Assembly (NCBI GenBank): GCA_002163155.1
Contig: MAAO01000006.1
Coordinates: 1,302,001-1,366,000, forward strand
Source of the DNA: Halobacteriovorax marinus
GTDB lineage: Bacteria; Bdellovibrionota; Bacteriovoracia; Bacteriovoracales; Bacteriovoracaceae
DNA length: 64,000 nt
Direction of reading: 5' to 3'
Shown here: piece by piece, positions 8,029 through 16,698 of the stretch
Layout: every line of letters starts with the position of its first letter
Position numbering within the stretch: the stretch's first letter is position 1
Position numbers and translations under genes: made by a program
Notes under the pieces: model-generated
Database searches by the model: none
The model's input: only the letters and a program-made list of their open reading frames with translations
What the model was told of the DNA's origin: nothing

Positions 8029-9421
8029 GAATTAGTAGAACTGGAGGTTGAGTACTGAAACTTAATATGAACTCTGTACCATGGTCATGAGGATGTTCTG
8101 TAAGCCTCTTAGAGATAACTTGCACTTTACCTTTCATTTCTTTAATAAAGAATAGCGCCTGAGTTAAACCAACTCCTAGTCCTACTTCTCCTTGGGTTCC
8201 TTGAATACTCTCAGATATTGACTCTGAGAAGAAATTCTCAAGTGAGTCTTCTTGCATTCCTGTCCCAGTATCTTTTATACTGATTGTGATATTTTTCCCA
8301 TCAGTCTCTGTATGAATTCTAATTGCTGAGTCTTCAAAACTAAACTTGATAGCGTTGGAAATAAAATTTGAAAGTATGGAGGTAATGAAAATGGATTTAT
8401 TTCCTAGAATCTTATCATTCTCTGTGAGAGTTGAAGTGATCTCCAATGTTAAATTCTTTTCTTCTAGATGATAATTGAATACTGATTGTACTTCAGTGAA
8501 GGCCTCTTCAAGATCAATAGTTTCATCTTGACGACTTTGTTGTGCAATATGAAATTGTCTAAGGTTTTGAATAACATTATTCATATTATTTGTTGCACGA
8601 TTGAGAATATCAACATCTTTAGTCGAAAATAAATCTTTTGATTTCTTTAGTTTCTCAGTTTTTAATCTCACTAAAGTTAGAGGATTATTTATATCGTGCA
8701 TGATCGCTCTAATAAGCGTGTCATTTAGTTTTTTAGATTCTAAAAGTTTCTGATTTGCACTCTCTAATTGAGAATTTAAAATCTCTTGTTCATATCTCTT
8801 TTCTTCAATCTCATTTAAAAGTTTTGAAGTTGATACAACACCGATTAAATATCTCTTCATGAGCTTGAAAGGGTTCCAGCTCATAGTCGTTTTTGTTAAC
8901 TTTAGATTTATAACTGAGTGCTCCTCAAGGTTTTCAACCGTGGCCACGGCATCGGGATATCCAATACAGGCTGGAAAACCTTCAAAGGCAGTGGCATAGG
9001 CTTTTATAAAATTTTGAGATTTAGAAAAACCTTCATTAATTGTGACTTTTATTTGAACATTTTCTCTGTCTAATTTCTTGTATTCGAACTTCACATTCTT
9101 ATACATATATTTGCAAATAAAATTACAAAAGAACCAGTAGATATTCTCTGGTCGTATAACGGCTGCTGTCATCTTTCTAATGGTTGAAAGTTCTTCGTTT
9201 AAAACACCCGTTTTATTAATACTACCGAGTGCTTTTTCTTCACCGACAGTATCAAATACATAGTCAGTCATTGTTACGAAGTCTTCCCAGTTATGTTTCT
9301 TTTTAGCATTTTTAGCATCATCCCACGAGAGATCGGTACCACTAACTAGTAGACTTGGATCATGTCCAAATTCTTTGAGGGTATCAATGTAGGCCGCCAG
9401 TGTGACGTTAGAAACTTCCAT
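8024..9421 (-). CDS. Soluble sensor histidine kinase
   Basis: The protein has 465 residues. Residues 1-180 form an N-terminal sensor-like domain that resembles, by pattern only, the ligand-sensing domain of AraC-type regulators and related myxobacterial/Bdellovibrio domains (DPSLLVSGTDLS ... IRPENIYWFF). A coiled coil (about 200-232) leads to the H-box with phospho-His242 in IMHDINNPL. The ATPase has NFISNAIKFSF (N box), DTGTGM (G1) and GLGVGL (G2). No membrane helix is seen, so it is probably cytoplasmic and senses an internal signal. It is divergent from the methyltransferase gene at 9572 and shares its unusual H-box with the kinase at 10551. Confidence 0.88.
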   Translation of the reverse strand: MEVSNVTLAAYIDTLKEFGHDPSLLVSGTDLSWDDAKNAKKKHNWEDFVTMTDYVFDTVGEEKALGSINKTGVLNEELSTIRKMTAAVIRPENIYWFFCNFICKYMYKNVKFEYKKLDRENVQIKVTINEGFSKSQNFIKAYATAFEGFPACIGYPDAVATVENLEEHSVINLKLTKTTMSWNPFKLMKRYLIGVVSTSKLLNEIEEKRYEQEILNSQLESANQKLLESKKLNDTLIRAIMHDINNPLTLVRLKTEKLKKSKDLFSTKDVDILNRATNNMNNVIQNLRQFHIAQQSRQDETIDLEEAFTEVQSVFNYHLEEKNLTLEITSTLTENDKILGNKSIFITSILSNFISNAIKFSFEDSAIRIHTETDGKNITISIKDTGTGMQEDSLENFFSESISESIQGTQGEVGLGVGLTQALFFIKEMKGKVQVISKRLTEHPHDHGTEFILSFSTQPPVLLIQ

Positions 9422-9571
9422 GGGTCATATGTACCAAGTTTTAACTAATTATTACAGTAATTTGAAGAATTTATAGTTTTTTAAGATTTTAAATGGCAAA
9501 ATATCGATAATTTTAAATTTTTTATTTTTAAAATGATTATTTGCTATCAATTTGAGATTTAAGGAACACTT

Positions 9572-10360
9572 ATGAGTAGAAAACATCTTTTTGAAATCGA
9601 GGATCAAGAATGGTTTCCTTCATTCTTACGCCAATATATGACTGATTACTTACACTTTGGTTGGAACACTTTTAAGTTAGGTTCTCCATTGGTTCCACTA
9701 GTTAAAAAAGCATTAGATCAGTCAAATGCTTCACATGTTATTGATTTATGCTCAGGTGGAGGTGGTCCAATTCTCTATTTATACAATGAACTCAAAAACG
9801 ACAATTTAAGTTTCACTCTAACTGACTACTATCCCAATCTAGAGGCATTTAAGAAAGTAGAAAGAGAATCAAATGGTAAAATTAAAGGGATCAGTGAACA
9901 GGTTGATGCTAGAAAAGTAGGAAAAGATGTAAAGGGACTTAGGACTCTTTTCTCATCATTCCATCATTTTAATCCTGAAGACGCTAAGAAAATACTAAGT
10001 GAAGCAGCTGAAAATCAAGAATCTATTCTCATTGCAGAATATACTGAAAGAAGTTTACCTTGCATCTTGAAGATAACATTAAGTACTTTATTTATGATCT
10101 TTTTCTTCACTCCTTTTGTTAAACCATTTTCAATTGGAAGAATTATTTTCACTTATCTAATACCTATTATTCCACTTTGCCTATTTTGGGATGGTGTAGT
10201 TTCATGTTTACGATCATATAGTGAAGATGAGCTCCATGGACTTGTTAGTGATATAAAGCCATTGGGGTATAGTTGGGAAATTAGTTCAGAGAAGGTTGGG
10301 GGCAATCAAATATCTTACTTAATGGGAATCCAACTTCCAGATTCAAAAGCCACTATTTAA
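9572..10360 (+). CDS. Membrane-anchored SAM-dependent methyltransferase-like protein
   Basis: The protein has 262 residues. Motif I of class I methyltransferases is clear: VIDLCSGGGGP (56-66), followed by a second strand FTLTDYYPNL, as expected for SAM binding. After the core, two hydrophobic segments (about 165-183 and 188-208) form a membrane anchor, and a final part LRSYSEDELHGLV returns to a typical methyltransferase end. The substrate is unknown; the anchor points to a lipid or a membrane-bound small molecule. It has AAGGAA before the ATG and sits between two sister histidine kinases. Confidence 0.75.
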   Translation: MSRKHLFEIEDQEWFPSFLRQYMTDYLHFGWNTFKLGSPLVPLVKKALDQSNASHVIDLCSGGGGPILYLYNELKNDNLSFTLTDYYPNLEAFKKVERESNGKIKGISEQVDARKVGKDVKGLRTLFSSFHHFNPEDAKKILSEAAENQESILIAEYTERSLPCILKITLSTLFMIFFFTPFVKPFSIGRIIFTYLIPIIPLCLFWDGVVSCLRSYSEDELHGLVSDIKPLGYSWEISSEKVGGNQISYLMGIQLPDSKATI

Positions 10361-10550
10361 ATCAGATTCTTCCTTATATTTCCCTATTTATCAGATTGTA
10401 ATAGGGGATATGTTGGATTGTGTAAGTATTATAAATCCTTAAGGCTGCTACATGTCTTATATGAGTTAAATTTGGTGTTTATCTCATTTTTTAGTCGTAA
10501 ATTATTTACAACCTATAAGACTATTCAATAAAAATACCTTATAAGGATTT

Positions 10551-11957
10551 ATGGAATTAACTATTAAGGTTTTATTTGGAGTATATTTTTCATTATATTT
10601 TTTCAATATGGTATTGAATGGTTTTCTCTATTTAAAAAATAGAAACACACTCTACAAACAGATCTTTGGATTATGGGCCACAAGCTTAGGGGTATTCTTA
10701 CTTGGAGGAGTTTTTCAACAACATCCTCTTGGAGTCACTCTGTCCTTTGGACTGTCTGTTATTCCTGTAGTTTATTTTATATTTATTCACGCAAAGGCGA
10801 TTAGATACAAGTATGAAATCAAACTATTCAGCTTTTGTTTTTTATTCATTTTAACTCCTCTTACTATATTTCTTTTTTTCAAAGGTTACGCTCCCTATAT
10901 TGTAGGGCTTCCTCTTACTTTGGGAAATGTCTATGTCATTGGAAAGTATATATTTCTTATAAAAAGATACCGTTATAATAGTTTAACTTTTGCACAGAAG
11001 CTCTATTTCTATGGTCTTGTTTACGCAATGTTGATTCAAGCGACTTTTCCCATCTCTACTTTATCTCCAGCTCTTTCTCTTATGGGGTGGAGCTTAGCCT
11101 TTACTATCTACGTTTTATTTTCAATAACTCTTCCATCATTTGTTCTTGAGTCTATTCACTTAAGTGAAGAGAAGAGACTAAATGACGTGGTAGATTTAAG
11201 AACTGAAGAGTTAAGAAGTACTTTAAGTGACAAAGAGTCTCTTTTTAGAACAATTATTCATGATATCAATAATCCTTTAAATACCATCATGCTCTCTCTT
11301 GAGATGTATACAGAGTTGGATGGAGTTAAGAAGGATAGGGTGGTTTCAAGGGCCTTCAAGCACGTAAAGCTAGTTCACGGTATTATTGAAGATGTGACGG
11401 CGAAGTATATGGAAATGGTTGAAGATAAAATTTCTATTTGTTCTTTGCAGGAATGCTTTAGTATGTCCCATGATATATTTGCGGAAAAACTTAATGAGAA
11501 GAATATTTCTCTAAGACTTATCTGTTCAGGAAAATCAGATTATATCTTAAATGTTGATAAGATTTCATTTGTGACATCGGTTCTAAATAATCTTATTTCG
11601 AATGCTATTAAGTTTTCTTTTGATAATAGCGAAATTCAAGTCATTGCTAGCGAAGTTGATGGAGAGATTACCATTGAAGTGAAAGACTTTGGTTCTGGAA
11701 TGAATAAGATCAAAGTGAATTCTTTACTAAATGAAACTCTGCAGACATCAACTTCTGGGACTTCTGGAGAAATGGGGCTAGGGCTTGGATTTAACCAAGT
11801 TAAGCACTATGTGGAATCTTTAGCGGGATCAATTGAGCTCTCTTCTAAGGAACAATCTCTTGCAAGTAGTGGGAGCGGAACTTCTGTGAAGATGTTCTTT
11901 GATAGGTATAATCTAAGCGGCACAACTTCAGAAACTGATTCTTCTACAATTCAGTAG
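10551..11957 (+). CDS. Membrane sensor histidine kinase with 7TM-like N-terminus
   Basis: The protein has 468 residues. Residues 1-200 contain six or seven hydrophobic helices with very short loops, so the signal is probably sensed within or at the membrane. A short coiled coil (about 205-230) leads to the H-box IIHDINNPLNTI (His237). The ATPase carries NNLISNAIKFSF, VKDFGSGM and GEMGLGLGF. The H-box and the 'SGTSGE' ATP-lid segment closely match the kinase at 8024-9421, suggesting a common origin. The ribosome site AAGGAT lies before the ATG. No response regulator is adjacent. Confidence 0.9.
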   Translation: MELTIKVLFGVYFSLYFFNMVLNGFLYLKNRNTLYKQIFGLWATSLGVFLLGGVFQQHPLGVTLSFGLSVIPVVYFIFIHAKAIRYKYEIKLFSFCFLFILTPLTIFLFFKGYAPYIVGLPLTLGNVYVIGKYIFLIKRYRYNSLTFAQKLYFYGLVYAMLIQATFPISTLSPALSLMGWSLAFTIYVLFSITLPSFVLESIHLSEEKRLNDVVDLRTEELRSTLSDKESLFRTIIHDINNPLNTIMLSLEMYTELDGVKKDRVVSRAFKHVKLVHGIIEDVTAKYMEMVEDKISICSLQECFSMSHDIFAEKLNEKNISLRLICSGKSDYILNVDKISFVTSVLNNLISNAIKFSFDNSEIQVIASEVDGEITIEVKDFGSGMNKIKVNSLLNETLQTSTSGTSGEMGLGLGFNQVKHYVESLAGSIELSSKEQSLASSGSGTSVKMFFDRYNLSGTTSETDSSTIQ

Positions 11958-12053
11958 AACTTTATTCTCTAAAAAGTGTATTTTAACTCAACTTTAGGAT
12001 AAAAATCTTACATTTTTCGTTACTTTGTCCTAATACTTCGCTAATAATCAGAC

Positions 12054-12485
12054 ATGTATTGGAAAGAAAAAAAAATAAATGAATTTACTAGTGATGAGTG
12101 GGAAGCTCTATGCGACGGTTGTGGTAAATGTTGTTTATTGAAATTAGAAGACCCTGACACTATGGAAGTGGCCTACACCGCTTGTGCCTGTTCACTACTT
12201 GATATTGAAAAGGTGACTTGTAAGCAATACTCTTCTAGATTCTTAGTCGTTCCAGAATGTCTTAAAATCAAACCTGAAAATATCATGGATCTCAATTACC
12301 TTCCTAATACTTGTGCTTATAAACTCATAGCACAGGGAAAAGATCTTCCTGATTGGCATCATCTCAATTGTGGTAATAAAGAATTGGTACATAATCTTGG
12401 AAAGTCTGTTCGTGATTGGTGTGTACCCATTGAGAATGTTCCCGAAGAAGATTGGGTTGACCTCATTATTGAAATAGAAGATTAA
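12054..12485 (+). CDS. YcgN/UPF0260-family cysteine-cluster protein
   Basis: The 143 residues match the UPF0260 (YcgN) family: they begin with a tryptophan-containing start (MYWKEKKINEFTSDEWEALC), followed by the cluster CDGCGKCC (20-27), then CAC (44-46) and further spaced cysteines (VTCKQY, PECLKI, NTCAYKL, LNCGN, DWCVP). The function of the family is not established; the cysteines suggest metal or Fe-S binding. The length matches the family. A terminator follows. Confidence 0.85.
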   Translation: MYWKEKKINEFTSDEWEALCDGCGKCCLLKLEDPDTMEVAYTACACSLLDIEKVTCKQYSSRFLVVPECLKIKPENIMDLNYLPNTCAYKLIAQGKDLPDWHHLNCGNKELVHNLGKSVRDWCVPIENVPEEDWVDLIIEIED

Positions 12486-12515
12486 TATTATTGAATTAAT
12501 AATCTCGTGAGAAAC

Positions 12516-12552
12516 ACTCCAAAGAAAAATCTACTTCTTTGGAGTTACTATT
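12516..12552 (+). terminator. Terminator after the YcgN-like gene
   Basis: An 11-bp stem ACTCCAAAGAA (12516-12526) / TTCTTTGGAGT (12535-12545) with an 8-base loop is followed by T-rich sequence. It lies between two converging genes and probably serves the plus-strand one. Confidence 0.75.
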
Positions 12553-12563
12553 ATTTAATTATT

Positions 12564-14876
12564 TTATTTTAAGCTATATCGACCCGGTGAAATTATTTCA
12601 TTTGGATCAATTATTGATTTTATATCACTACCTAGCTGCCAAAAAGTATCTTCCATATCTACAACGGAGCTCATATGATTTATTCCCATTCTATAAGGGT
12701 AGAAACCAAGTTTTTTACCCTCTTCAAGTAATTCATCATAGCAACTATGAGCTTTAGCGGTTTCATCAACTTCGCTCTTATCTCTTTTAAAGAGGATAGG
12801 AACAGTACTGTCGAAACATTTTTCTGACACACTTGTGAATGTTATCAATGGTTCTATTCCATACTTGCCACACACTTTCTCAACGAAACTAACATATTCA
12901 CTAATCTTCTCTGGAATCATGGGAACGAGAGGTGAGTACCAAATGAGACCACACTCATCTTGGGCTGGATTAATTTCTCCGTTCATATCTGGAGTTTCAG
13001 ATTTTTTTAGATAACAAAGAGGAAGAGCAAGTTTCGAAGGCTTACCATTGAAAATTTCGATGAGTTTTATTAGGTTGTTCAGTAACCCATTAAATTTAGA
13101 CTTAAATTTTTTAAAAAATAAATCAGGAAGAATAGAAACGAATTTTCTTATTAAGCGAGCCTTTCGATCAGTAAAGAAATGTAGTTTTCTGTTTTTCTTC
13201 TTAAGGATTCTCTGTGTAAGTTTACGAGAGGCCTTGTTTATTTCTTTATTTTTATAAAATGATCCAATGACAGTCCATTCGCATACACCTTCTTTCTTTG
13301 CGAGTTCTTGTATTTCTAAATCAGTTAAAATGTTTTTCCCATCTGATTCACTAACATATGCTGTTTGCATTGAAAGAACTCTTCTATTGTTCATCAAATT
13401 AACAGCGCCAACAATCCCTCCGAGTTGAGTGATAAGAGATCTTATGTCTTTTACAATATTTTGTAAGTCATCTTTGTCATGTAACTCTAAAACAAAGACT
13501 TCGACTTCTTCTGGTCTTTTGACAAGAGAGATTGTTGCTTCTGTTACTATTGCATAATTAGACTGAGTAAAAATTCCGTCAAGATATGGACCAATTCCAC
13601 CTCTGAAAATATTGTCTAACATATTTCCCGCAATTTTCCTCAAGGGAGATTTATATATTTTTCCATTTCCTAAGACAGCTTCAATTGAATGAAGAGAAGC
13701 AAAATGATCTTGATGGGGAGTAGGTCCATAACCTCTTTCTAACAAATTTCCCAAGATGCTACAAGTTGGTCCAGCTCCTGTCGTTGGGACTAAGTAGTTA
13801 TGGTTATTGTCTTCTAGGTATTTATATAATTGTCCCTGTGTTAGACCGGGGCCAATACGTATAAATCCTAAATCTTCATTAAATTCTATTATAGAATTAA
13901 GTAAAGAAAGATCTAGAATGACGTTGTCATTTGTTGCTGGAAGAGATGAGCCATAACCCCAATTGTTTCCAGAACTGATAGGTGATAGTTTGATATTGTG
14001 TTCGTTCGCAATCTTAACAATCGAAACGACTTTCTCTTTGCGAGTTGGCCTTAAACAAATTAATATATCTCTTTTTAAATTTATTGTATTTCTTTTGTAT
14101 TTTTCTATGTCACAAATGATTTCGTCTTCAGTTAGTATCTCTGAAAAAAGACGTTGTAATTTTAGTTTCATATCTAAATCCTCTCTTAAAATTGGAAGTC
14201 CAAAATGTTTTTTTTTATTCCATAAATCATTTACTAGATTGTTAAAGCTGGGTAACTCTTTTCCAATGAGATCTTTTTTATAAAACCCCACGAGGTTAAT
14301 CATTTCACCCTCAATATGATAGGGATGATTAAACTTAATAGTAGTTCCGCCACATTCTTCTGCGACTTTTCCCATTCCTTTTTTTACTCTAGGCATTATT
14401 CCAAGTGCAGAGGCCTCAGAATGTTTAAAACGTTTCACCATCATTGTGACCATTAGGTCTTTCCATGAGATACCAAATCTCTGTCTTCTGAAGTTTTCAC
14501 TAATAGCAAAATATGATCCAGAAATTATATCCTCACCATCTCTAGAAAGAGCTTTCATCGCAGAAGCAGGCCAATGGTAGAAGTTTGCATCATCCTGTGT
14601 TGTGATCTGGGAGGCATTAAACCATTTTAGTAAAGTTATTCCTATACATTCATCTTTATAAAACAACGCAAGAATCTCATCTTGTCTCGTAAAGTCTTTT
14701 GAGAAGAGTGGACCTTCGACATTAGACTCATTTCGATCTTTCATCCATACATCCTTCCAAAATAGGTAGGTGAGGTTGTATTTGTTTTCCATTGTTTTGG
14801 GGGGGTGATTTCCTTTAAAGACAAAGTACTGGAGTTGAGATTGGTCGAGAACGTTATCTTTCTCTTTCTTATACAT
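12564..14876 (-). CDS. GNAT acetyltransferase-FAD oxidase fusion protein
   Basis: The protein has 770 residues in two parts. About 1-215 resembles a GNAT acyltransferase (DECIGITLLKWF, YFAISENFRRQRFGISWKDLMV with the R-R-x-x-x-G acyl-CoA loop). About 255-770 is a vanillyl-alcohol-oxidase/PCMH-type flavoprotein: a strand-rich FAD-binding region with SSGNNWGYGS, VPTTGAGPTCSILGNLLERG, HSIEAVLGNG, and the typical end DPNEIISPGRYSLK. Such oxidases act on phenols, alcohols or sugars. I know no common family with this pairing, so it may acylate and oxidise the same molecule. The ATG has AAGGAA 6 bases upstream. A run of seven C on the coding strand lies near codon 25 (14799-14805). Confidence 0.8.
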   Translation of the reverse strand: MYKKEKDNVLDQSQLQYFVFKGNHPPKTMENKYNLTYLFWKDVWMKDRNESNVEGPLFSKDFTRQDEILALFYKDECIGITLLKWFNASQITTQDDANFYHWPASAMKALSRDGEDIISGSYFAISENFRRQRFGISWKDLMVTMMVKRFKHSEASALGIMPRVKKGMGKVAEECGGTTIKFNHPYHIEGEMINLVGFYKKDLIGKELPSFNNLVNDLWNKKKHFGLPILREDLDMKLKLQRLFSEILTEDEIICDIEKYKRNTINLKRDILICLRPTRKEKVVSIVKIANEHNIKLSPISSGNNWGYGSSLPATNDNVILDLSLLNSIIEFNEDLGFIRIGPGLTQGQLYKYLEDNNHNYLVPTTGAGPTCSILGNLLERGYGPTPHQDHFASLHSIEAVLGNGKIYKSPLRKIAGNMLDNIFRGGIGPYLDGIFTQSNYAIVTEATISLVKRPEEVEVFVLELHDKDDLQNIVKDIRSLITQLGGIVGAVNLMNNRRVLSMQTAYVSESDGKNILTDLEIQELAKKEGVCEWTVIGSFYKNKEINKASRKLTQRILKKKNRKLHFFTDRKARLIRKFVSILPDLFFKKFKSKFNGLLNNLIKLIEIFNGKPSKLALPLCYLKKSETPDMNGEINPAQDECGLIWYSPLVPMIPEKISEYVSFVEKVCGKYGIEPLITFTSVSEKCFDSTVPILFKRDKSEVDETAKAHSCYDELLEEGKKLGFYPYRMGINHMSSVVDMEDTFWQLGSDIKSIIDPNEIISPGRYSLK

Positions 14877-15191
14877 GTTAAATTCCTTATATCATTAGCG
14901 CATATTTTGAATGGTCTACCATTAGATTTGTTGAAATGATATCGAAACTTGAGGTTATAGTTCCAGGAATCAACCATAATTTAGGCATGTAGAGGAGCTA
15001 ACTCAAGACTATTAGCTTCTGTTGGAATCTCTGTGTCGCGCCGCGCGTAAAGTGGGAAAGTTAATTTCTTTTTGGATATTCTTAATTATTTATGAGCGAC
15101 TTTGTTTAGAAGACTAGAACACTCCGATGTAATTCCCTTTAAATTCAGTAAATTTTCCTTATAATAGTGGCATATTATCAAGGATGAAAAT
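14877..15191. other. 315-bp divergent promoter region
   Basis: The region separates the divergent fusion gene and mepA. It contains a GC-rich patch near 15036 (gcgccgcgcg), striking in this AT-rich DNA. A perfect -10 box TATAAT (15160-15165) lies about 26 bases before the mepA start, with only a weak -35 (15137-15142). No coding frame with a ribosome site is seen. Confidence 0.4.
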
Positions 15192-15887
15192 ATGTTAAAA
15201 AATATCATAGTCGCTATATTTCTCATAATCGCTTTCACAACTAAATCATACTCTGCAGAGGCCATTGGTTTCTACTCCAAGGGGAAAGTTAAAAACTCCG
15301 TTTCTGTTGACAGTTACGAGGGTCATTTCGAAAAACTCTTTAGAAGTCGAGGACAGATCTATTCAACTGATTATCTCTTAGACTTTATCGCTAAGTCTTC
15401 TCTTGAAATTAAGAAGCTCTACCCAGATGTTGAGGCCTTACAGATTGGAGATATGTCAGCTAGAAAGGGTGGAAAAATTAAACGTCATCAGTCCCATCAA
15501 AATGGACTGGATATTGATATTGTCTATTTGAGAGTGAACAAGTCTGGTCAAGATCTTGCTAACCCAGAATGGGCCGAAGACTTTGTATCTGGACGCAATG
15601 TCTCAAAGAATTTAGATGTCTCTAGAAATTGGAATCTGTTTAAGATGCTGGTTAAGAGTGGCAAGGTTGGAAGAATCTTTGTGGATTGGTCGACTAAGAG
15701 AGAATTTTGTAAACTTCACGGCGACACACAAGATCCCCTAGAGTTTCAAACCCTCAGACTCATGAGTGCAGCGAAGTATCACCGTACCCATTTTCACTTG
15801 AGATTACTTTGTAAGGATAGTTATTCTAGATGTAGAAAACAGAGTCCACCAAGTAATAGCACTCGTTGCAGTGAACTTCTAAAGTAG
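15192..15887 (+). CDS. mepA: Penicillin-insensitive murein endopeptidase (MepA-like, M74)
   Basis: The 231 residues start with a signal peptide (MLKNIIVAI... SYSA), so the enzyme acts in the periplasm, cutting D-Ala-mDAP crosslinks of peptidoglycan. The zinc-site motifs of MepA are present: IGDMSARKGG, then RHQSHQNGLDIDIVY, and the C-terminal HRTHFHLRLLC. It is shorter than E. coli MepA (274). A ribosome site AAGGATG precedes the ATG. Its 3' end overlaps the converging amidase gene by 9 bp, so two wall hydrolases face each other. In a predatory relative such enzymes could also act on prey walls, but that is inference. Confidence 0.88.
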   Translation: MLKNIIVAIFLIIAFTTKSYSAEAIGFYSKGKVKNSVSVDSYEGHFEKLFRSRGQIYSTDYLLDFIAKSSLEIKKLYPDVEALQIGDMSARKGGKIKRHQSHQNGLDIDIVYLRVNKSGQDLANPEWAEDFVSGRNVSKNLDVSRNWNLFKMLVKSGKVGRIFVDWSTKREFCKLHGDTQDPLEFQTLRLMSAAKYHRTHFHLRLLCKDSYSRCRKQSPPSNSTRCSELLK

Positions 15888-16628
15888 CGGTGGTCTCTTA
15901 GTTTTCTTGAAATATTTCTCTATGCCACGGGCCACGGCGTTGGCATAATCTCTTTGAAATTTCTTCGTGGACATTTTTCTTAATTCTTTCGTGTTAGAAA
16001 TAAATCCTACTTCTAGTAGAATTGAAGGACGCTTGCTTAGCGCCATGACATAGAAGATGGCGGGCTTAACACCACGGTCAACCATTTTGTATTTCTTCTT
16101 AATCTTTCTTGAAATGGATTTATGAACAAGTGAAGACATCTTTCTAGAGCTCGGAGCTGTTCTATCAATAACAAGGTCGGCCAGAATTTTATTAATGATG
16201 ACCTGTTCACCTTTAATATTCTTATTTTCTACTTCTTCCACTTTCTTAACAGCTGCATTGTCGTGATTATCTAAGTAGAAGGTTTCAAAGCCGTGGGATC
16301 TCTTAGATGTGGAGGCATTTATATGGATAGAGATAAAGATATCGGCCTTAATCTTGTCAGCTAAAGCGGCCCTTTGTTCTAGGGAGATAGTTCTATCTAA
16401 GCTTCTAGTGAGATAGGTGTGAAATTTCTTTGAAAGACGTTTATGAATAATTTTTGCGATAGAGAGAGCGATGTCTTTTTCGCAAATGATTCGCAGAGTT
16501 TTTCCGCGCCAGATCTTTCCTTTAGCGCCACAATCTTCGCCACCGTGCCCAGGATCAATAAGAATTGATTGAGCGAGTGATACATTTGTTATCATCAGTG
16601 AAAAGAATAGCAGGGAAAGTAATTTCAT
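15879..16628 (-). CDS. N-acetylmuramoyl-L-alanine amidase (AmiC type, Amidase_3)
   Basis: The ATG at 16628 is preferred over the upstream TTG at 16664 because it begins a clean signal peptide (MKLLSLLFFSLM... SLAQS). The 249-residue product has the Amidase_3 zinc and catalytic residues: IDPGHGGEDCG (His28), CEKDIAL (Glu50), ISIHINAS (His102) and the catalytic Glu in LLEVGFISN. It cleaves the amide bond between MurNAc and the stem peptide in the periplasm. No LysM or AMIN targeting domain is present. It overlaps mepA tail to tail by 9 bp. Confidence 0.9.
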   Translation of the reverse strand: MKLLSLLFFSLMITNVSLAQSILIDPGHGGEDCGAKGKIWRGKTLRIICEKDIALSIAKIIHKRLSKKFHTYLTRSLDRTISLEQRAALADKIKADIFISIHINASTSKRSHGFETFYLDNHDNAAVKKVEEVENKNIKGEQVIINKILADLVIDRTAPSSRKMSSLVHKSISRKIKKKYKMVDRGVKPAIFYVMALSKRPSILLEVGFISNTKELRKMSTKKFQRDYANAVARGIEKYFKKTKRPPLL

Positions 16629-16698
16629 CACTTCTATGTTAATTGAATAAAACATTTCTTGCAAATACCAGAGCTTAAAAACATGGTATAATTTTTCA

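Noticed and set aside
14741-14977. 78-codon frame at the start of the fusion gene
   Set aside because: It mostly overlaps the fusion gene in another frame and has no protein-like features; it matters only as the frame reached by slippage at C7.
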